From positions 2,136,286 to 2,200,285 of the forward strand of contig OZ022349.1 in assembly GCA_963989245.1 (NCBI GenBank): a stretch of 64,000 bases of DNA, written 5' to 3'. Origin of the DNA: Nansenia antarctica. Taxonomy: Eukaryota > Chordata > Actinopteri > Argentiniformes > Microstomatidae. This document shows, piece after piece, positions 19,067-30,207 of this stretch. Numbering within the stretch: position 1 is the first letter of the stretch; each line of letters opens with the position of its first letter. The notes beneath the pieces are model-generated. The model was given only the letters and a program-made list of their open reading frames with translations, was not told the origin of the DNA and made no database searches. Made by a program: the position numbers and the translations under genes.

Positions 19067-20997
19067 CATCACTTCAGATTCAAACTCATCTTCTCCATAT
19101 TCTAGACGTGTGTTAGAAGTGGAGTGGTACCGTTTGAAAAACATGGCTGCACACTCCAGATTATATAAATATAACAGGCATGCGTAAAGCTATGTATAAT
19201 AGCACCAATGTACATTTCAAAGATCAAAATTACTTTGTTCTAAATTGTATATGCTTTCTGTTGGATAATTTGTCCTTATTGCAGCAAACTCACACACTCT
19301 TATTTTGAAACCACGAAAAGAAGAAGTGTTAATGGAGCTGTTCAGAGAACGCTAACCTATTTCCCCAAGGGGCGTTAGACTTCAACAAATAACTGTAGTC
19401 TGTAACAAACGACTATGAAGATTAATAGAGATTGGGATTACCAGGGCTGAAAGTTTTAACAATTTGACAGTTTTCATGTTTCTTGTCTTTAATTCTCAAA
19501 CCTTTGGGCCCTGTTCAGAAACAACCAGAGCCCCTACTCTCTAAACAGACTACTTGTATACACCTATTCAATCTTTTCAGATGTGGGCGACATGACAAAC
19601 CTTCTACCTAGCCTATCAGAGGTGAAGCCATCCTGCATTCATCCAACTGTTTCTATACGAGTCGAGGGAGGTCAGGGGTTAACATAAGGGTCTGTGCTTG
19701 TTTCTGAAGTCAGGGTCTGGGTATAGTAAACCCAGCGTATATATGTAGTGCTCAACATCGCCTAAAAATAGAAAATGCACCCCAGAATATGTGTCAGCAG
19801 AGCACAGAGCACAGAGAGCCCTGTCAGCTCCCAGCAGATCTACAGACCGTAAAGCACTTCAACAACAACAACAGTGAATAGGAGAACTGAACTAAACGTC
19901 TCGCCACTGTCGCCCTCTCCACTGGGAACAACAGCAGCTTGGCTGTGGGAGGAATCATGGCCTCTTCCGTTTTACAGTTCGACAGTTAGTTTTATAGTTT
20001 CGCCAGACCCCCAAAAACAAAAGGGCTACTGTCTCTCTCAGCCAACTGTCCCGACAGCTCAATGGGCGCAACTGTTTGTTTATGCTAAACGCAAATGTAA
20101 ATGTAAAGGAATGAACATTAAACTGTTAAAGCCACAATACGTAATCTGGTAAACAACTCTGCATGGGATTGACAGTCTCTGTGACATCAACGTGAGTTGT
20201 TGAAGCTTCAAACATATTCTAAATCGTGGTACTAATCTATGGTAATCTATCTTTGATGTACAAACAAAACAAAAAGTACAGTGTTCCTTCCTGTATTTAG
20301 CTCCTAATTAGTTCCTGTTTGTAAACATTGGAGCACGCCCGCCTGAGGCGTCTATGACAGACATTCCTCACAAATCAACGGTTATATCATACATTTTGTA
20401 TATCCAAAAACATCCGTCACACAATACAGATTGCGGTTGTAACATAACCCAGATGCATAATCATAATCCCCGTCTGAAATCTAGGTGTAGGCTAATTGCC
20501 GTATACAGAGTAGATTGTCCTACAAAGACACTTAGATTTAGTCATCTAAAAATGAATTAGACCCCTATACTTTCTTTTCAGTTTGTAAAGTGTCTTTGAG
20601 TGTCTAGAAAAGCGCTATATAAGTCTAATGTATTATTATTATTATTATTATTATAATAAGCCCTGATGTGTTTTGTGTGAAACCCGGAGACATGTGTTCC
20701 CAACGTGAAACCAATACTGAATACTACTGAACAGATTCACCAAAACCAAAACCACAGAGGTAAAAACCCACACTGCTTGTGAGCTAAATGAACAGAAACT
20801 ATGTCATGAATATGGATGAGGCACACTGGAAATTGCAAGACAGAAGAGAAACAATGTTCTTGTTCTCTCAGAGGAACCACACTGCCAAGAGCACAATGAA
20901 AACAAGAGGGAGGGCAGAGGCCTAGTGCAGTGGACCTGTTGGTTAACAGCACCACAACATCTGCTTCTACTGTGGTGATGTTTTTCGGTTTCATGAT
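19067..20997. other. fmn2 intron 1 stretch, no gene seen
   Basis: Mostly unique sequence with an (ATT)n-tailed retroposon remnant near 20596-20656 (AAAAGCGCTATATAAG). No splice-bounded coding exon or satellite found. Confidence 0.35.
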
Positions 20998-21146
20998 CAG
21001 GGTTCCCTCACCTTCTGAAACATCAAATTCAAGCACCTTTCAAGACTCAATTCCCTCAAATCCAAAGACCCAACATGGCATAGTTTGAGACAGAACTAGT
21101 TGACGAGCTAAGTAAAACATTTTTGAACATTTTTTTTTTATTTTTT

Positions 21147-21177
<31 letters not shown>

Positions 21178-21293
21178 CGGGAATTCAAGCACTTTCAATG
21201 ACCCATGTCTATCTTCCAAAACTTTTAAGACCTTGGTTTCTTTTTCTCAAAATCACAAACTTTCAAGGATTTCAAGGACCCGTGGGAACTCTG
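20998..21293. mobile_element. hAT-like MITE next to fmn2 exon 1
   Basis: Left end CAGGGTTCCCTCACC and right end CGTGGGAACTCTG are imperfect inverted repeats. Internal CAAGCACCTTTCAAGAC and TTCAAGGATTTCAAGGACC are repeated arms. CATGAT words flank both sides, offset by two bases, so the exact target duplication is unclear. It lies 50 bp downstream of the exon 1 donor and contains a (GA)n block. Confidence 0.55.
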
Positions 21294-21342
21294 CATGATG
21301 CAACATGAACCCCCCCGCCCCCCCAAAAACCTGGTGCCTCAC

Positions 21343-23311
21343 CTGTGAAGACGTCCTGGAAGCTGCAGGTGGACCCCCCCTGGCCTCCGCAGGACGACCG
21401 CCGGGCGGTGGGCCACAGCGGCTGGCTGCCCCCCCTCAGCCGGTCCTCCGAGCCTCCGAACTCCTCCAGGTAGTCCGTGGACCCGGCTTTATCCACCCCC
21501 CTCAGCCGGCCCAGGAGCTCCTCGGTCCAGTCGGCCGAGCGGCTGAGGAGGCCCGCCACGCTGTGGGACCTCTGGTGCTTGGCCCGCCTCTTCTCCGTGG
21601 TGCGGTGGCCCAGCTCGTGGCACCGCCGGCGGAAGAGGGGACTCTGGGAAGGGGAGTGGGCCGGGGACAGGCCCGAGCTGAGCTGGCGGGTGGTGGTCTT
21701 GATGTAGCTGGGGTAGATGGGAGGGTAGGGTTTGACGGTGGGGCTGGTGCCCAAGGGCGTGGGGGAAGGGGAGGTGGAGGAGGCCCCCAGGGTGGATTTG
21801 AGCAGGCGGGTGGCCAGGGTAGGGCTCTCCTGAGGGGGCCACTGGGTGAAGGAAACGCTGCTGCTCTTCCGCCTCTGGATGGAGATGGTAGGGGGGCCTT
21901 CCCAGGAGGTACTGAGGCAATCCAGGGACTCTATGCTCTCCACGATCCCTTCCCCTTCCCCCACCTCCACCCCTACCTCCACCCCCACCTCTACGGAGAC
22001 GTCCTCCGAGCTCAGGCCTACATCCTCGCGGCTCTTGGTCGTGTCGCTGTGGCCCACGCTCTCTTCTGAGAGCGGAGGCAGGTCCAGGCCGTTCTCCCCC
22101 TCCCCCACCTCCTCCTCCTCAGGCTCCACCGCGCTCTCAAAAGAAGCTGTGAGGCTGGGGAAGCTGTTAGCGCTGGTTGTCTTGGTAACAGGGTTACCAT
22201 GGGTCTGGGAGGGGGCGGTGGTGGTGGTGGTGGTGATGGCAGGCTGAGCATGCTGGCTGCTCAATGGCTCCTGATCCTTTGTCCCCGCGGCGGTCGCACA
22301 AAGAGCTGTCACAGGCGGCTCTGCCGGATCGCAGTTTAGCTCCTCTACAGCCTGGGCAACACCGCTCTCCACCTCCTCCTCCTTCTTCCCCTTCTCCTCC
22401 TCTGCCTCCTCCGCTCCGTCCGGAGAGAAACACAGCTGAGAAAGCAGGCCGTTCTCCCTCCGCTCTGAGACAGAGACAGAGCCTGCCTTCTCCCCCACCA
22501 CCGGCACCACAGCGAGAGGTTCCGGCAGCGGCAGGAACAACCGGGGCTCAGGGGGGGTGGGGGTCGTCGTGATCACGTCGTTGTCGGCGGTGGTGCTCTG
22601 TTGTTTACATCCCAGGCCCCAGCCGCCCAGCTCCTCGGCCACGGCGGAGATAACCCCCACTCCCTGCTGGAGCCGGATGGCCTGCTGGATGTCGGCGAGC
22701 AGATCCTCGTGTTCCGCCGACGCCGAGTGGAAGCTGTAGATGTCCGTGTCCGAGCCCGAGCTCCCCCTCTGTCCCTCCCCCTCCCCTGGCCTCGCCACCG
22801 GAGGAGGCTCCGGGGCTCGCCTACGATGCTTCTCCTCCTCCGCCGGCAGACTGTCAACATTGCCGCGACTGCCGCCAGTCATCTCGGTGTCCGTCTCCGG
22901 CCCCCCCAGTTCGTCCGCCGACAGGCTGAGGTCGGGGGTTTTGGCGGCGCCGCTTTCCAGCTCAGAGGAGGCCAGTCCATCCTCTCTGGACCCTCCTGTC
23001 GACCCTCCGCCACCGCCACCTTTCACCTTGGACGGGTTCTGGTGGTTCTTGCGCTTCCGGATGGAGAAGACGGACGATTTGGACTCGTTCGAGGACGACT
23101 TGTTGTTTTTCTTCTTGCCTCCCCCCGAGTCCCCCCCGCTGCCCCCTTTGCCGTGCTTGCCGCCGTGGTGGTTGTGGTGATGGCCCTTCTTCCCTCTCTC
23201 CTTCTGGCCTCCCCCGGCGTCGTCTAGCGCCTCGCATCCGTCCCCCCCGCCCCCTCCCGCGGACGCGGCTGCAGCCGCAGCCCTCTTCAGCTTACCGTCC
23301 TGATTCCCCAT
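21343..23311 (-). CDS. fmn2: Formin-2 coding exon 1 (N-terminal 656 residues)
   Basis: Starts at an ATG in ideal context (ACCACCATGG) and reads MGNQDGKLKRAAAAA, matching the MGNQDGKLKR start of FMN2. Ends at donor TTCACAG|GTGAGG, phase 1. Features: Gly2 as a possible myristoylation site; poly-Ala/Gly and His/Lys-rich basic stretch (about residues 10-85); KTPDLSLSADE; SSGSDTDIYSFHSA near 189 followed by DLLADIQQAIRLQQ; KPYPPIYPSYIKTTTRQLSS near 525; LSRSADWTEELL near 587; QDVFTG at the end. All have counterparts in human FMN2. The protein nucleates straight actin filaments; this part is a long, mostly disordered regulatory region. A continuous frame extends upstream of the ATG but has no homology. 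Confidence 0.96.
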
Positions 23312-23880
23312 GGTGGTGCTGCTGCTGCTTCCTCTCGGCAGGAACCTCAGGCCATGCCCGCTGTGTCGTTGTTGTTGTTTCTGCTGGTGTCGCCAGGTTC
23401 CTAGGAGGCTAATACCGCTAGTTCTGCTCCTGATGGGCAGTCGGGAGGGGAGCTGTCGTCTTTCCGGTAATGACGACGGAGGCGGTGAGAGAGGCAGCAG
23501 CTGCGATGGGGATGCTGGTGCAGAGGAGACAACGTACGCTGCTGCTGCTGCTGCTACTGCTACTGCCTGCGCCTGCTCTCTCTCTCTGCCTCCTCTCTCT
23601 CTCTCTCCCTCCCTGTCTGCTGCCTGCTCTCTCTCTCTGGCTCTCTCTCTCTCTCCCTCCCTGTCTGCTGGCTCCGGCTCCTCCAATCTGCATAATGGTC
23701 TCCTGCTGACGCTATCAGAGCGTCGTCCTTCCTGGGCATGCTCAGTGGAGCGCTCCGACTGGCTGCTTCTGCGCGCGCCTGCTAGCCGTGGCTGACGACC
23801 AGCATGCTGCTCCTGGTGGGGCTTTAGGGAGGGGAGGAGGGGGGGGGGAGGCTGGTGGGGCTTTAGGGCTTTCATTCTCC
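23312..23880 (-). promoter_or_regulatory. fmn2: Probable fmn2 5' UTR and promoter region
   Basis: GC- and CpG-rich sequence directly upstream of the fmn2 start codon. A duplicated CT-rich block (23575-23665; GA-rich on the minus strand), (GCT)n near 23540 and several CpGs are visible. No clear TATA box was found, as expected for a CpG-type promoter. The transcription start is not determinable from the sequence alone. Confidence 0.35.
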
Positions 23881-24723
23881 TGACAGGCAAAACAGACAAA
23901 CAAAAACAGTGATTTAAAAATGTAAAAAAAAAATGGCCATCAACCAAACAATTAATATAGGCTACAGTAGTACGTTTTTTTTTTTTTAAGTGCAGCTAAC
24001 ATTGACACAATATTTCATAATGACAATTAAACAAGCCACATATCATAGCAAAAATATTTCTGAGACATATACATAAACATATAATACACACATTATGAAT
24101 ATAATCCATTATAATTTATTAGTATGTTGAAAGAAAGGTTGGTTTGAAAAAAAGAGAAAAAAGGGTATGTTTATCTTGTTTTTTCTCTCCTATACATGTT
24201 CACATGTGTTTTGAAACATGCCCAATAAATATATATATATATTTAAAAATAAATGTTTTAATAAATAATATTATTCGAGAGGGGTTTGACAAAATACATG
24301 TTTTTGGATGCTCACTACTGAGATAGAGCAAAGACAACCAGATATTCCTAGATTTCTTGGTTTATCCATGTTCATTACGACATCTTCTCTCTATTAAGTA
24401 TTCTTAAACACCAGAAATGCAATAACGTTATTTCCAGGGCTTTATACGAGGCAGCCGTCTATCCCAGTCATATGGTGACAGGCAGAACGTATGTTAGGCG
24501 ACCTCAGGGACGCCCGTAAGGAGCTTTCTTTGTTAAGCCATCACATCCCCGGGGGATTACAGGCTGTCATATTGCGTTTCATTTGGGATTAGGCATATAT
24601 ATTATCAGTCACATTTCCATCACCGCTCTGATACCGACACGGCCTAGAATATGTTTAAAGATATTCTTCTCTGGGGGGGGGGGGGGGGGGGGCAATTTCA
24701 TTGTCATCAAAGTCGCTAATGGC
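23881..24723. other. Intergenic stretch upstream of fmn2, candidate conserved block
   Basis: AT-rich to about 24320. Then 24430-24660 is complex and non-repetitive (GGATTACAGGCTGTCATATT, CATCACCGCTCTGATACC) and might be a conserved regulatory element of the chrm3-fmn2 interval. No gene seen. A long G-run sits at 24674-24692. Confidence 0.25.
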
Positions 24724-24828
24724 AAATCCAGGTTTATTGTTGATAAATCTCGCGAGATCTATCTAATTAAACATGGATTTCTTTTGATAGAAGAAATCTC
24801 GCGAGATTTATCAGAATAAACCTGGATT
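24724..24828. mobile_element. Palindromic MITE with two TCTCGCGAGA-type cores
   Basis: Arms AAATCCAGGTTTATT and AATAAACCTGGATTT are perfect inverted repeats. Each inner arm carries AAATCTCGCGAGATYTAT, so a CTCGCGAG palindrome sits in each arm. About 105 bp, non-coding. The outer GGATTTTCCTTTA links it to the element at 914-1068. Confidence 0.65.
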
Positions 24829-25005
24829 TTCCTTTATGGAGCACCCCCCTGGTTTAAAGAGGGGGGGGGGGGGTAGACAGCAATATCCGAAAGGTGTCAT
24901 GGACTCATGGTACGCTTTAGCTTTAGCGCCAACATTAATATTAACATGATCGGGATATGCAATAGGTATATACAAAAGTTGGGTGTAATAAGGATTTATT
25001 ATTAG

Positions 25006-25156
25006 AAGGATCACTTATCCCCCTATTTTTATTCACCCCCCCCCCCCCCCCATTTAAGTCTCATTCTTTTTTTCTTTTAGGACTGTGTTTGTTTGTTAGC
25101 ATTTGAATGTTGTTGTACCTGTTACAATGACAATAAAGATCATTCATTCATTCGAT
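25006..25156 (+). repeat. LINE-like 3' tail with (ATTC)n, copy 2
   Basis: Starts CACTTATCCCCCTATTT, passes a poly-C run and TTTTAGGACTGTGTTTG, and ends TACAATGACAATAAAGATC then ATTC repeats. Same family as 674-816 and 55680-55850. Confidence 0.68.
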
Positions 25157-26749
25157 GTGGATACGTCATACGTACATTGCTCAGTAAAGTAGTAGAAGTA
25201 GGATGTCTCCATGCAGACACAGGACATCCAGGTACATCCAGTATGAGTATCTCCAGTAGTAGTTAGTATAGTATACTCTCAAACACGACGTGTAATAAAG
25301 AGAACTCGGCCTTTGGCCACAGAACGTTGGTTTTCCTTTACTTGACGTCGAGTTAGAAATGGGTTTGTTTGTTCCCTCGTTGCATTAATTATTGACAAAC
25401 AAACAAACTAACTGCGTTGTCGGGATAAAACCTTCCTGCGATGGTGGACCTTCTCCTGACCTGACACTAGAACTGATGTGAATCCAACCTGGGGAAAAAG
25501 ATGGATATGTGGAAGTTTGACACGTGTGTACAAAGGGACGCTCACTGACTTCACTCTGATGGAGCTTTGCCCTGCTCATTAAGACTGAGCCAATCACCTG
25601 GCCTGTCAATCACCTGGCCAGCCAATCACCTGGCCTGCTGGGGTTAATTGCACCTGATGCAAACCACCTGCGCTCTGTCAAGGGCTGCGTTCGTAAATTC
25701 GCACTGAGAGCGCCGCAGCGCACACTGGGTTCAACGTCATAAAGGGACCAGGTTAATTTGATTGGACAAGAGGCATTCCATGAGTGCTGATCAGATTTTC
25801 CAGAGAGAATTTACGAACGCAGACCAAGGATTCTATGTAAGAGAGCCTCCCGGGAGTGTTGAGCGCGGTTACCGGGAGTAGGTGTGCGCAGTGCCCGAGT
25901 GGCCCGGGGTGTAATAAGGGTGTCAGTGCGTCAGTGTGGGGCTGTCCGGCTGTCCCCCTGCCTGTCCCCCTGCCTCCCCCTCCACATGTCCGCTGGCGAC
26001 CCCAATGCATTTTAATAATAAACATCATTGTGTTTTACTAAACTTACAACTCGTGTTGCTCATCCTCTGACATTGGACCCCAACCCTATTTGGGGTGAAT
26101 GGGGTCCCAGCAAGCACCGACGGACCTGGACGAATTCGGACCAGCCCGATAACGACCAGACCACGTCATATCACAACTAGTTAGTATCTGGGCCAGAATA
26201 TCATCCTATTTAACCTTCCTCTTCTGTTCGTTTCATTTTCCAACTGTGCTACTTTCGGTCAAAATTGACCGGTGTGTTTTGCACAGTGATATCTCTGGAA
26301 CCCCTTTATCATGTTGATGGTTGACATCTCATTTGAACAGTCAAAGCAAGTAGAATCAAGGGGTGGCAGACAGAATGACACCAGGGGTTAATTTCATATT
26401 ATAATTTTGCAGCAAGTTCAAAGATAGTGTTTACTGTACATTACTGTATATTATAAAAATGCCTGCCATGTAGGCTGTGTGTACTGGAGATGGAAATTAT
26501 TTAGTTAGTGTTGTAGCTGAGATTCTTCCCGTTCCATTGTTGTATGGGATGTATTATTATTATTATATTTTTTTTTTATTACCCGGAAACATCATAGGTG
26601 TGACACGGTTCAATAAATCCCCCAAAATGCAATGCAATCAAGTGTATATGCTCAGGGGCCTAGGGTGGAGGTAACATAAGGTCTTGAGGCAATGGGATGA
26701 AAAACACAATATTTATGATTACAAACAAAGTCATTCGGTCAGATTTGAC
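25157..26749. other. Intergenic stretch with MITE remnants
   Basis: 25685-25826 has inverted ends GGCTGCGTTCGTAAATTC and GAATTTACGAACGCAG, a probable hAT MITE. 25570-25640 repeats CAATCACCTGGCC three to four times. 26212-26755 starts TTAACCTTCCTCTTCTGTTC with TTTCGGTCAAAATTGACC and ends near GGTCAGATTTGACCG, probably the ends of another DNA transposon. No gene recognised. Confidence 0.4.
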
Positions 26750-26756
26750 CGTCAAC

Positions 26757-27625
26757 AGAGGAGGAGGAGGAGGGGAGGCCGGAGGAGGAGGAGGGGAGGC
26801 CGGAGGAGGCGGTGGGATGGAGCCGGTAACTCATCCCCCTTAGGGAGGGGAGAGTGGACGGGAGGCGGAGGGGGAGGGGGAGGGTGAGGGCAAGACACTG
26901 AACCCCCAAATTGTTCCCAGTGAGCGAGACTCAGCCTTGAATGGCAGCTTGCCGCCATTGATGTGTGGCAATTTTGGGGTTCAGTGTCTTGCCCTCACCC
27001 TCCCCCTCCCCCTCCCTCCACTCCCCCCTCACCCTCACCCTCCCCCTCCGCCTCCCTCCACTCCCCCCTCACCCTCACCCTCCCCCTCCGCCTCCCTCCA
27101 CTCCCCCCTCACCCTCACCCTCCCCCTCCGCCTCCCTCCACTCCCCCCTCACCCTCCCTCCACTCCCCCCTCACCCTCCCCCTCCCCCTCCGCCTCCCTC
27201 CACTCCACCCTCACCCTCCCCCTCCCCCTCCCTCCACTCCACCCTCACCCTCCCTCCACTCCCCCTCCCCCTCCCCCTCCCTCCACTCCCCCCTCACCCT
27301 CCCCCTCCCTCCACTCCCCCCTCCCCCTCCCCCTCCCTCCACTCCCCCCTCCCCCTCCCCCTCCCCCTCCCTCCACTCCCCCCTCCCCCTCCCCCTCCCT
27401 CCACTCCCCCCTCCCCCTCCCTCCACTCCCCCCACTCCCCCCTCACCCTCACCCTCCCCCTCCGCCTCCCTCCACACCCTCCCCCTCCCCCTCCCTCCAC
27501 TCCCCCCTCACCCTCCCCCTCACCCTCCCTCCACTCCCCCCTCACCCTCACCCTCCGCCTCCCTCCACTCCCCCCTCACCCTCACCCTCCCCCTCCACCT
27601 CCCTCCACTCCCCCCTCCCTAAGGG
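26757..27625. repeat. Polypurine/polypyrimidine array around an inverted SINE piece
   Basis: 26757-26888 is (GGA)n-rich purine. 26889-26998 holds SINE family B body sequence forming a hairpin: GGGCAAGACACTGAACCCCC at left and GGGGTTCAGTGTCTTGCCC at right. 26999-27620 is an almost pure pyrimidine minisatellite of CACTCCCCCCTCACCCTC and CTCCCCCTCCGCCTCCCTC words. Its long proline/serine frames are repeat artefacts. Confidence 0.88.
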
Positions 27626-28646
27626 GAATGATATCTCTCATTTGGCGCACAGAGCCACACAATAAAACCCGCTATCAATTGGAGATCACCTGCTCTTGTC
27701 TTCACTGGTAACATAAGCAGTTATGGAACTAAGTAGGAATTAGAAGGGTAAAAGAGAACTGATAAAATATGAATAAAACATTAATAGAATGTAATAAAGA
27801 TTAAGATTAAAAATAATATAATAATACAGTATGACGTCATAAAGACACGTGACGGGCATGATTTGTCCAAAACAAACCCAACCATGTCTGCTGAAAGAAT
27901 AAAGAAACTATGGAAAGTAGGCCTATCAGGAATATCTTGCTTATTGTTTATGAACTTGTACATGAATAGGCATGTTTTACAAATCAAATCTGTTAGATTG
28001 AGAGATCATCCTTAGGAACCATCATTAGGAGTAATTTGTAATTGCGAGTAATTTGTTGAGATATGATCATTTGTACGGTAACATTTGAAATAAAGCATTA
28101 ACAGCGGTGGTGGCCTGGCAGACGTGTTACAGTGGTAATGCTAATTCTTAATAACGTTCACAATTAGTGTTTATTCGTAGGCCAAGTTTACAGCAGGAAT
28201 CAATTCGTTTAAGTGTGAAATGTCAAACATAGATGAATTGTTGGTGTAAAATGTGTGAGCGGCAAATAAGACAACACCGACATCTAGTGGTCGCTGTTGA
28301 GATGACACCCTCAATCTCATACGGAATGGATCCAGGATAGTACAATTAAACAACAACTATGGTGTTTTATTAATCAGTCACGTGCTGTAGCCCTTCAAAA
28401 CAGACCACAATGTGGTAACATAGTGTAGCAAAAAACAAAAGGATACAATTGTATTGACGATGGTACATTTTAATGAACAAATGAACATTTGAATTCAAAA
28501 CATACAATTGAACCAATACAGGAACATGTACAGTACAGAACATGAAGCCATGGGTGTTATTAATCCATTATGTGGCACGGCACTGAAACACTGAGGAACT
28601 TCACAGTATGAAACGTTATTTCCCTGTGAGACACGACAGATTGAGC
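27626..28646. other. Intergenic stretch, nothing recognised
   Basis: AT-rich unique-looking DNA without multicopy repeats visible in this window, and with only short frames on both strands. Confidence 0.35.
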
Positions 28647-28958
28647 CAGTACTCAAGTTGTGAAAGAAATTCAGGGGGGATGTTGGATTTTATCATGGGG
28701 ACAGTTTTAGCATCCCCACAGCGTCAGTGACTTCAGTGTCAGTGGCTTGGTGGTAGAAATGTCATTGCATGTGTGCGTGCCCCCTTCCTCGCCCACAGTA
28801 TTTTACTCAATATGCACAAAACTAAATAGAAATGAAATTTCTATTTCATGAAATAGCAGTAACACCACGTTCATTGATAAAATGACATAAGGGATGGAAA
28901 GGGGGGATGGCAGTTTTAGAAGGGGGATGATTTTGACTGTTCCTCAACTCGAGTGCTG
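28647..28958 (+). mobile_element. hAT-like MITE (CAGTACTCAAGTTG ends), copy 1
   Basis: Inverted ends CAGTACTCAAGTTG and CAACTCGAGTGCTG bound 312 bp. The inverted copy at 58334-58641 shares the interior (GCATCCCCACAGCGTCAGTG, GATGGCAGTTTTAGAAGGG). No coding capacity. The flanking 8-mers do not match well at this copy. Confidence 0.78.
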
Positions 28959-29401
28959 GATCTAGAAAACTTTCAGAAGACATAAGAGTGAGCGTACGTC
29001 AGAAGTATCATATCATAAAACTGAGCATGCAGTTTGTGTCATTGATGTGACAATAAAAAAACAGAAGAAACAAATAAACGTTTTTTTTTATAAAACATTC
29101 GTACAAATAAGTATATATAGGATTTCATGGCTTAATACATTACCACAAGTCAATTATATCATTTTGGAAAATGAAATAACACTATTATGTGGATTTAATA
29201 AACAGAGAATCATGTGTAAACGCATCCTGTCTATCTTCCACTTAAATTGGAATTGAAACTGATTCTGATCAACCAAACCTGGGTCAAAATGTTAGATTTG
29301 TCCAAATACTCGAGGTGCACTTCAGCTTGCCTGGCACGCTGGGTGGGTGGGGTTTGTAGTTTTTAGTACCTGCGGTGGGCAAGTTAAATCATACGGAAGC
29401 C
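28959..29401. other. Intergenic stretch, nothing recognised
   Basis: No repeat or gene recognised. A short frame at 29047-29256 has no support. Confidence 0.3.
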
Positions 29402-29777
29402 CATTGCGTTCACCATTAAAAATAATAATAATAGACACCTTATCTCCTAATTAGGACAAAGATATCCTAATTACAAGAAACGTATGGGGTGGGGGGAGGG
29501 GGGGTTAGATGTGGGTTAGTGTTAAGGTCAGGGTTAGGGTTAAGGATAGGGTTAGGGTAACCCTAACCTTAACCCTAACCTAACCCTAACCTTAACCTTA
29601 ACCCTAACCCACATCTAACCCCCCCCCCCCCCCACACCCCATACGTATCTCGTAATTAGGAGGTTTTTGTCCTAATTAGGAAATTATGAGATATGGATCT
29701 GGTAATTACAAGAAAAGACCTCGTAATTATGAGATAAGGCGTCTATTATTATTTATTTTTTTGGGGTGAACGCAATG
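29402..29777. mobile_element. Foldback element with telomere-like head-to-head core
   Basis: Arms start CATTGCGTTCACC and end GGTGAACGCAATG. Within them, ATAGACACCTTATCTC mirrors GAGATAAGGCGTCTAT, TCCTAATTAGGACAAA mirrors TTTGTCCTAATTAGGA, and GTTAGATGTGGGTTAG mirrors CTAACCCACATCTAAC. The centre is degenerate TTAGGG repeats meeting CCCTAA repeats. It can fold into one large hairpin. No coding sequence and no clear target duplication. Confidence 0.78.
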
Positions 29778-29872
29778 CACTAATAACAACGAATAGGAGA
29801 AATGCTGCCACCTACATGAAGAGCACCACAACAGCCTGTATGAACTACGACCTGGACAGGTTTACAAAACAG

Positions 29873-30185
29873 TGTCGTATATTTCTGTAGTATGTATGAT
29901 CTATGTATGAATATGTAGTATATTTTAAACACACACACACACACACACACACTGATCATTAACAGATGGCCCCTGGACCAGCTATCAGAGACCTGGGGGT
30001 TGGGCAAAGACACACACACGCTGGCCCCTCCCCTCTGGAAGGAAACGGGGACAGAGGGAGAGAGAGCGCTCTCTTCCCACCCGAGGTCCATGGGGAACGC
30101 ATGTAATGTATAAATCTGCCTGTAACTGATTAAATTGTCTTAAACTAACTGTTCTTTGATTCATAACCAATAAGAATACACGACA
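29873..30185 (+). repeat. ERV 5' LTR
   Basis: 313 bp, TG...CA ended. Contains a (CA)n at 29929-29953, TATAAA at 30109-30114 (candidate core promoter) and ATTAAA near 30130 (possible polyadenylation signal). Near-identical to the 3' LTR. Confidence 0.95.
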
Positions 30186-30189
30186 GTAA

Positions 30190-30207
30190 TGGCGAGCAAG
30201 CAACGGA
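30190..30207 (+). other. ERV primer-binding-site candidate
   Basis: TGGCGAGCAAGCAACGGA begins 4 nt after the 5' LTR. TGG pairs with the CCA end of a tRNA. I could not assign the tRNA from memory. Confidence 0.5.

Noticed and set aside
21305..23795. Several long plus-strand frames over fmn2 exon 1
   Set aside because: Antisense shadows of a GC-rich coding exon.
21272..23947. fmn2 start upstream at 23947 (891-codon frame)
   Set aside because: The added N-terminal residues are low-complexity. The ATG at 23311 has an optimal context and begins the conserved MGNQDGKLKR.
26937..27711. Proline-rich frames of about 220-248 codons
   Set aside because: Encoded by the pyrimidine minisatellite in all three frames at once.
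29520..29620. Ancestral telomere fusion site
   Set aside because: The TTAGGG/CCCTAA centre is enclosed by longer inverted arms typical of a foldback element, and the hexamers are degenerate.
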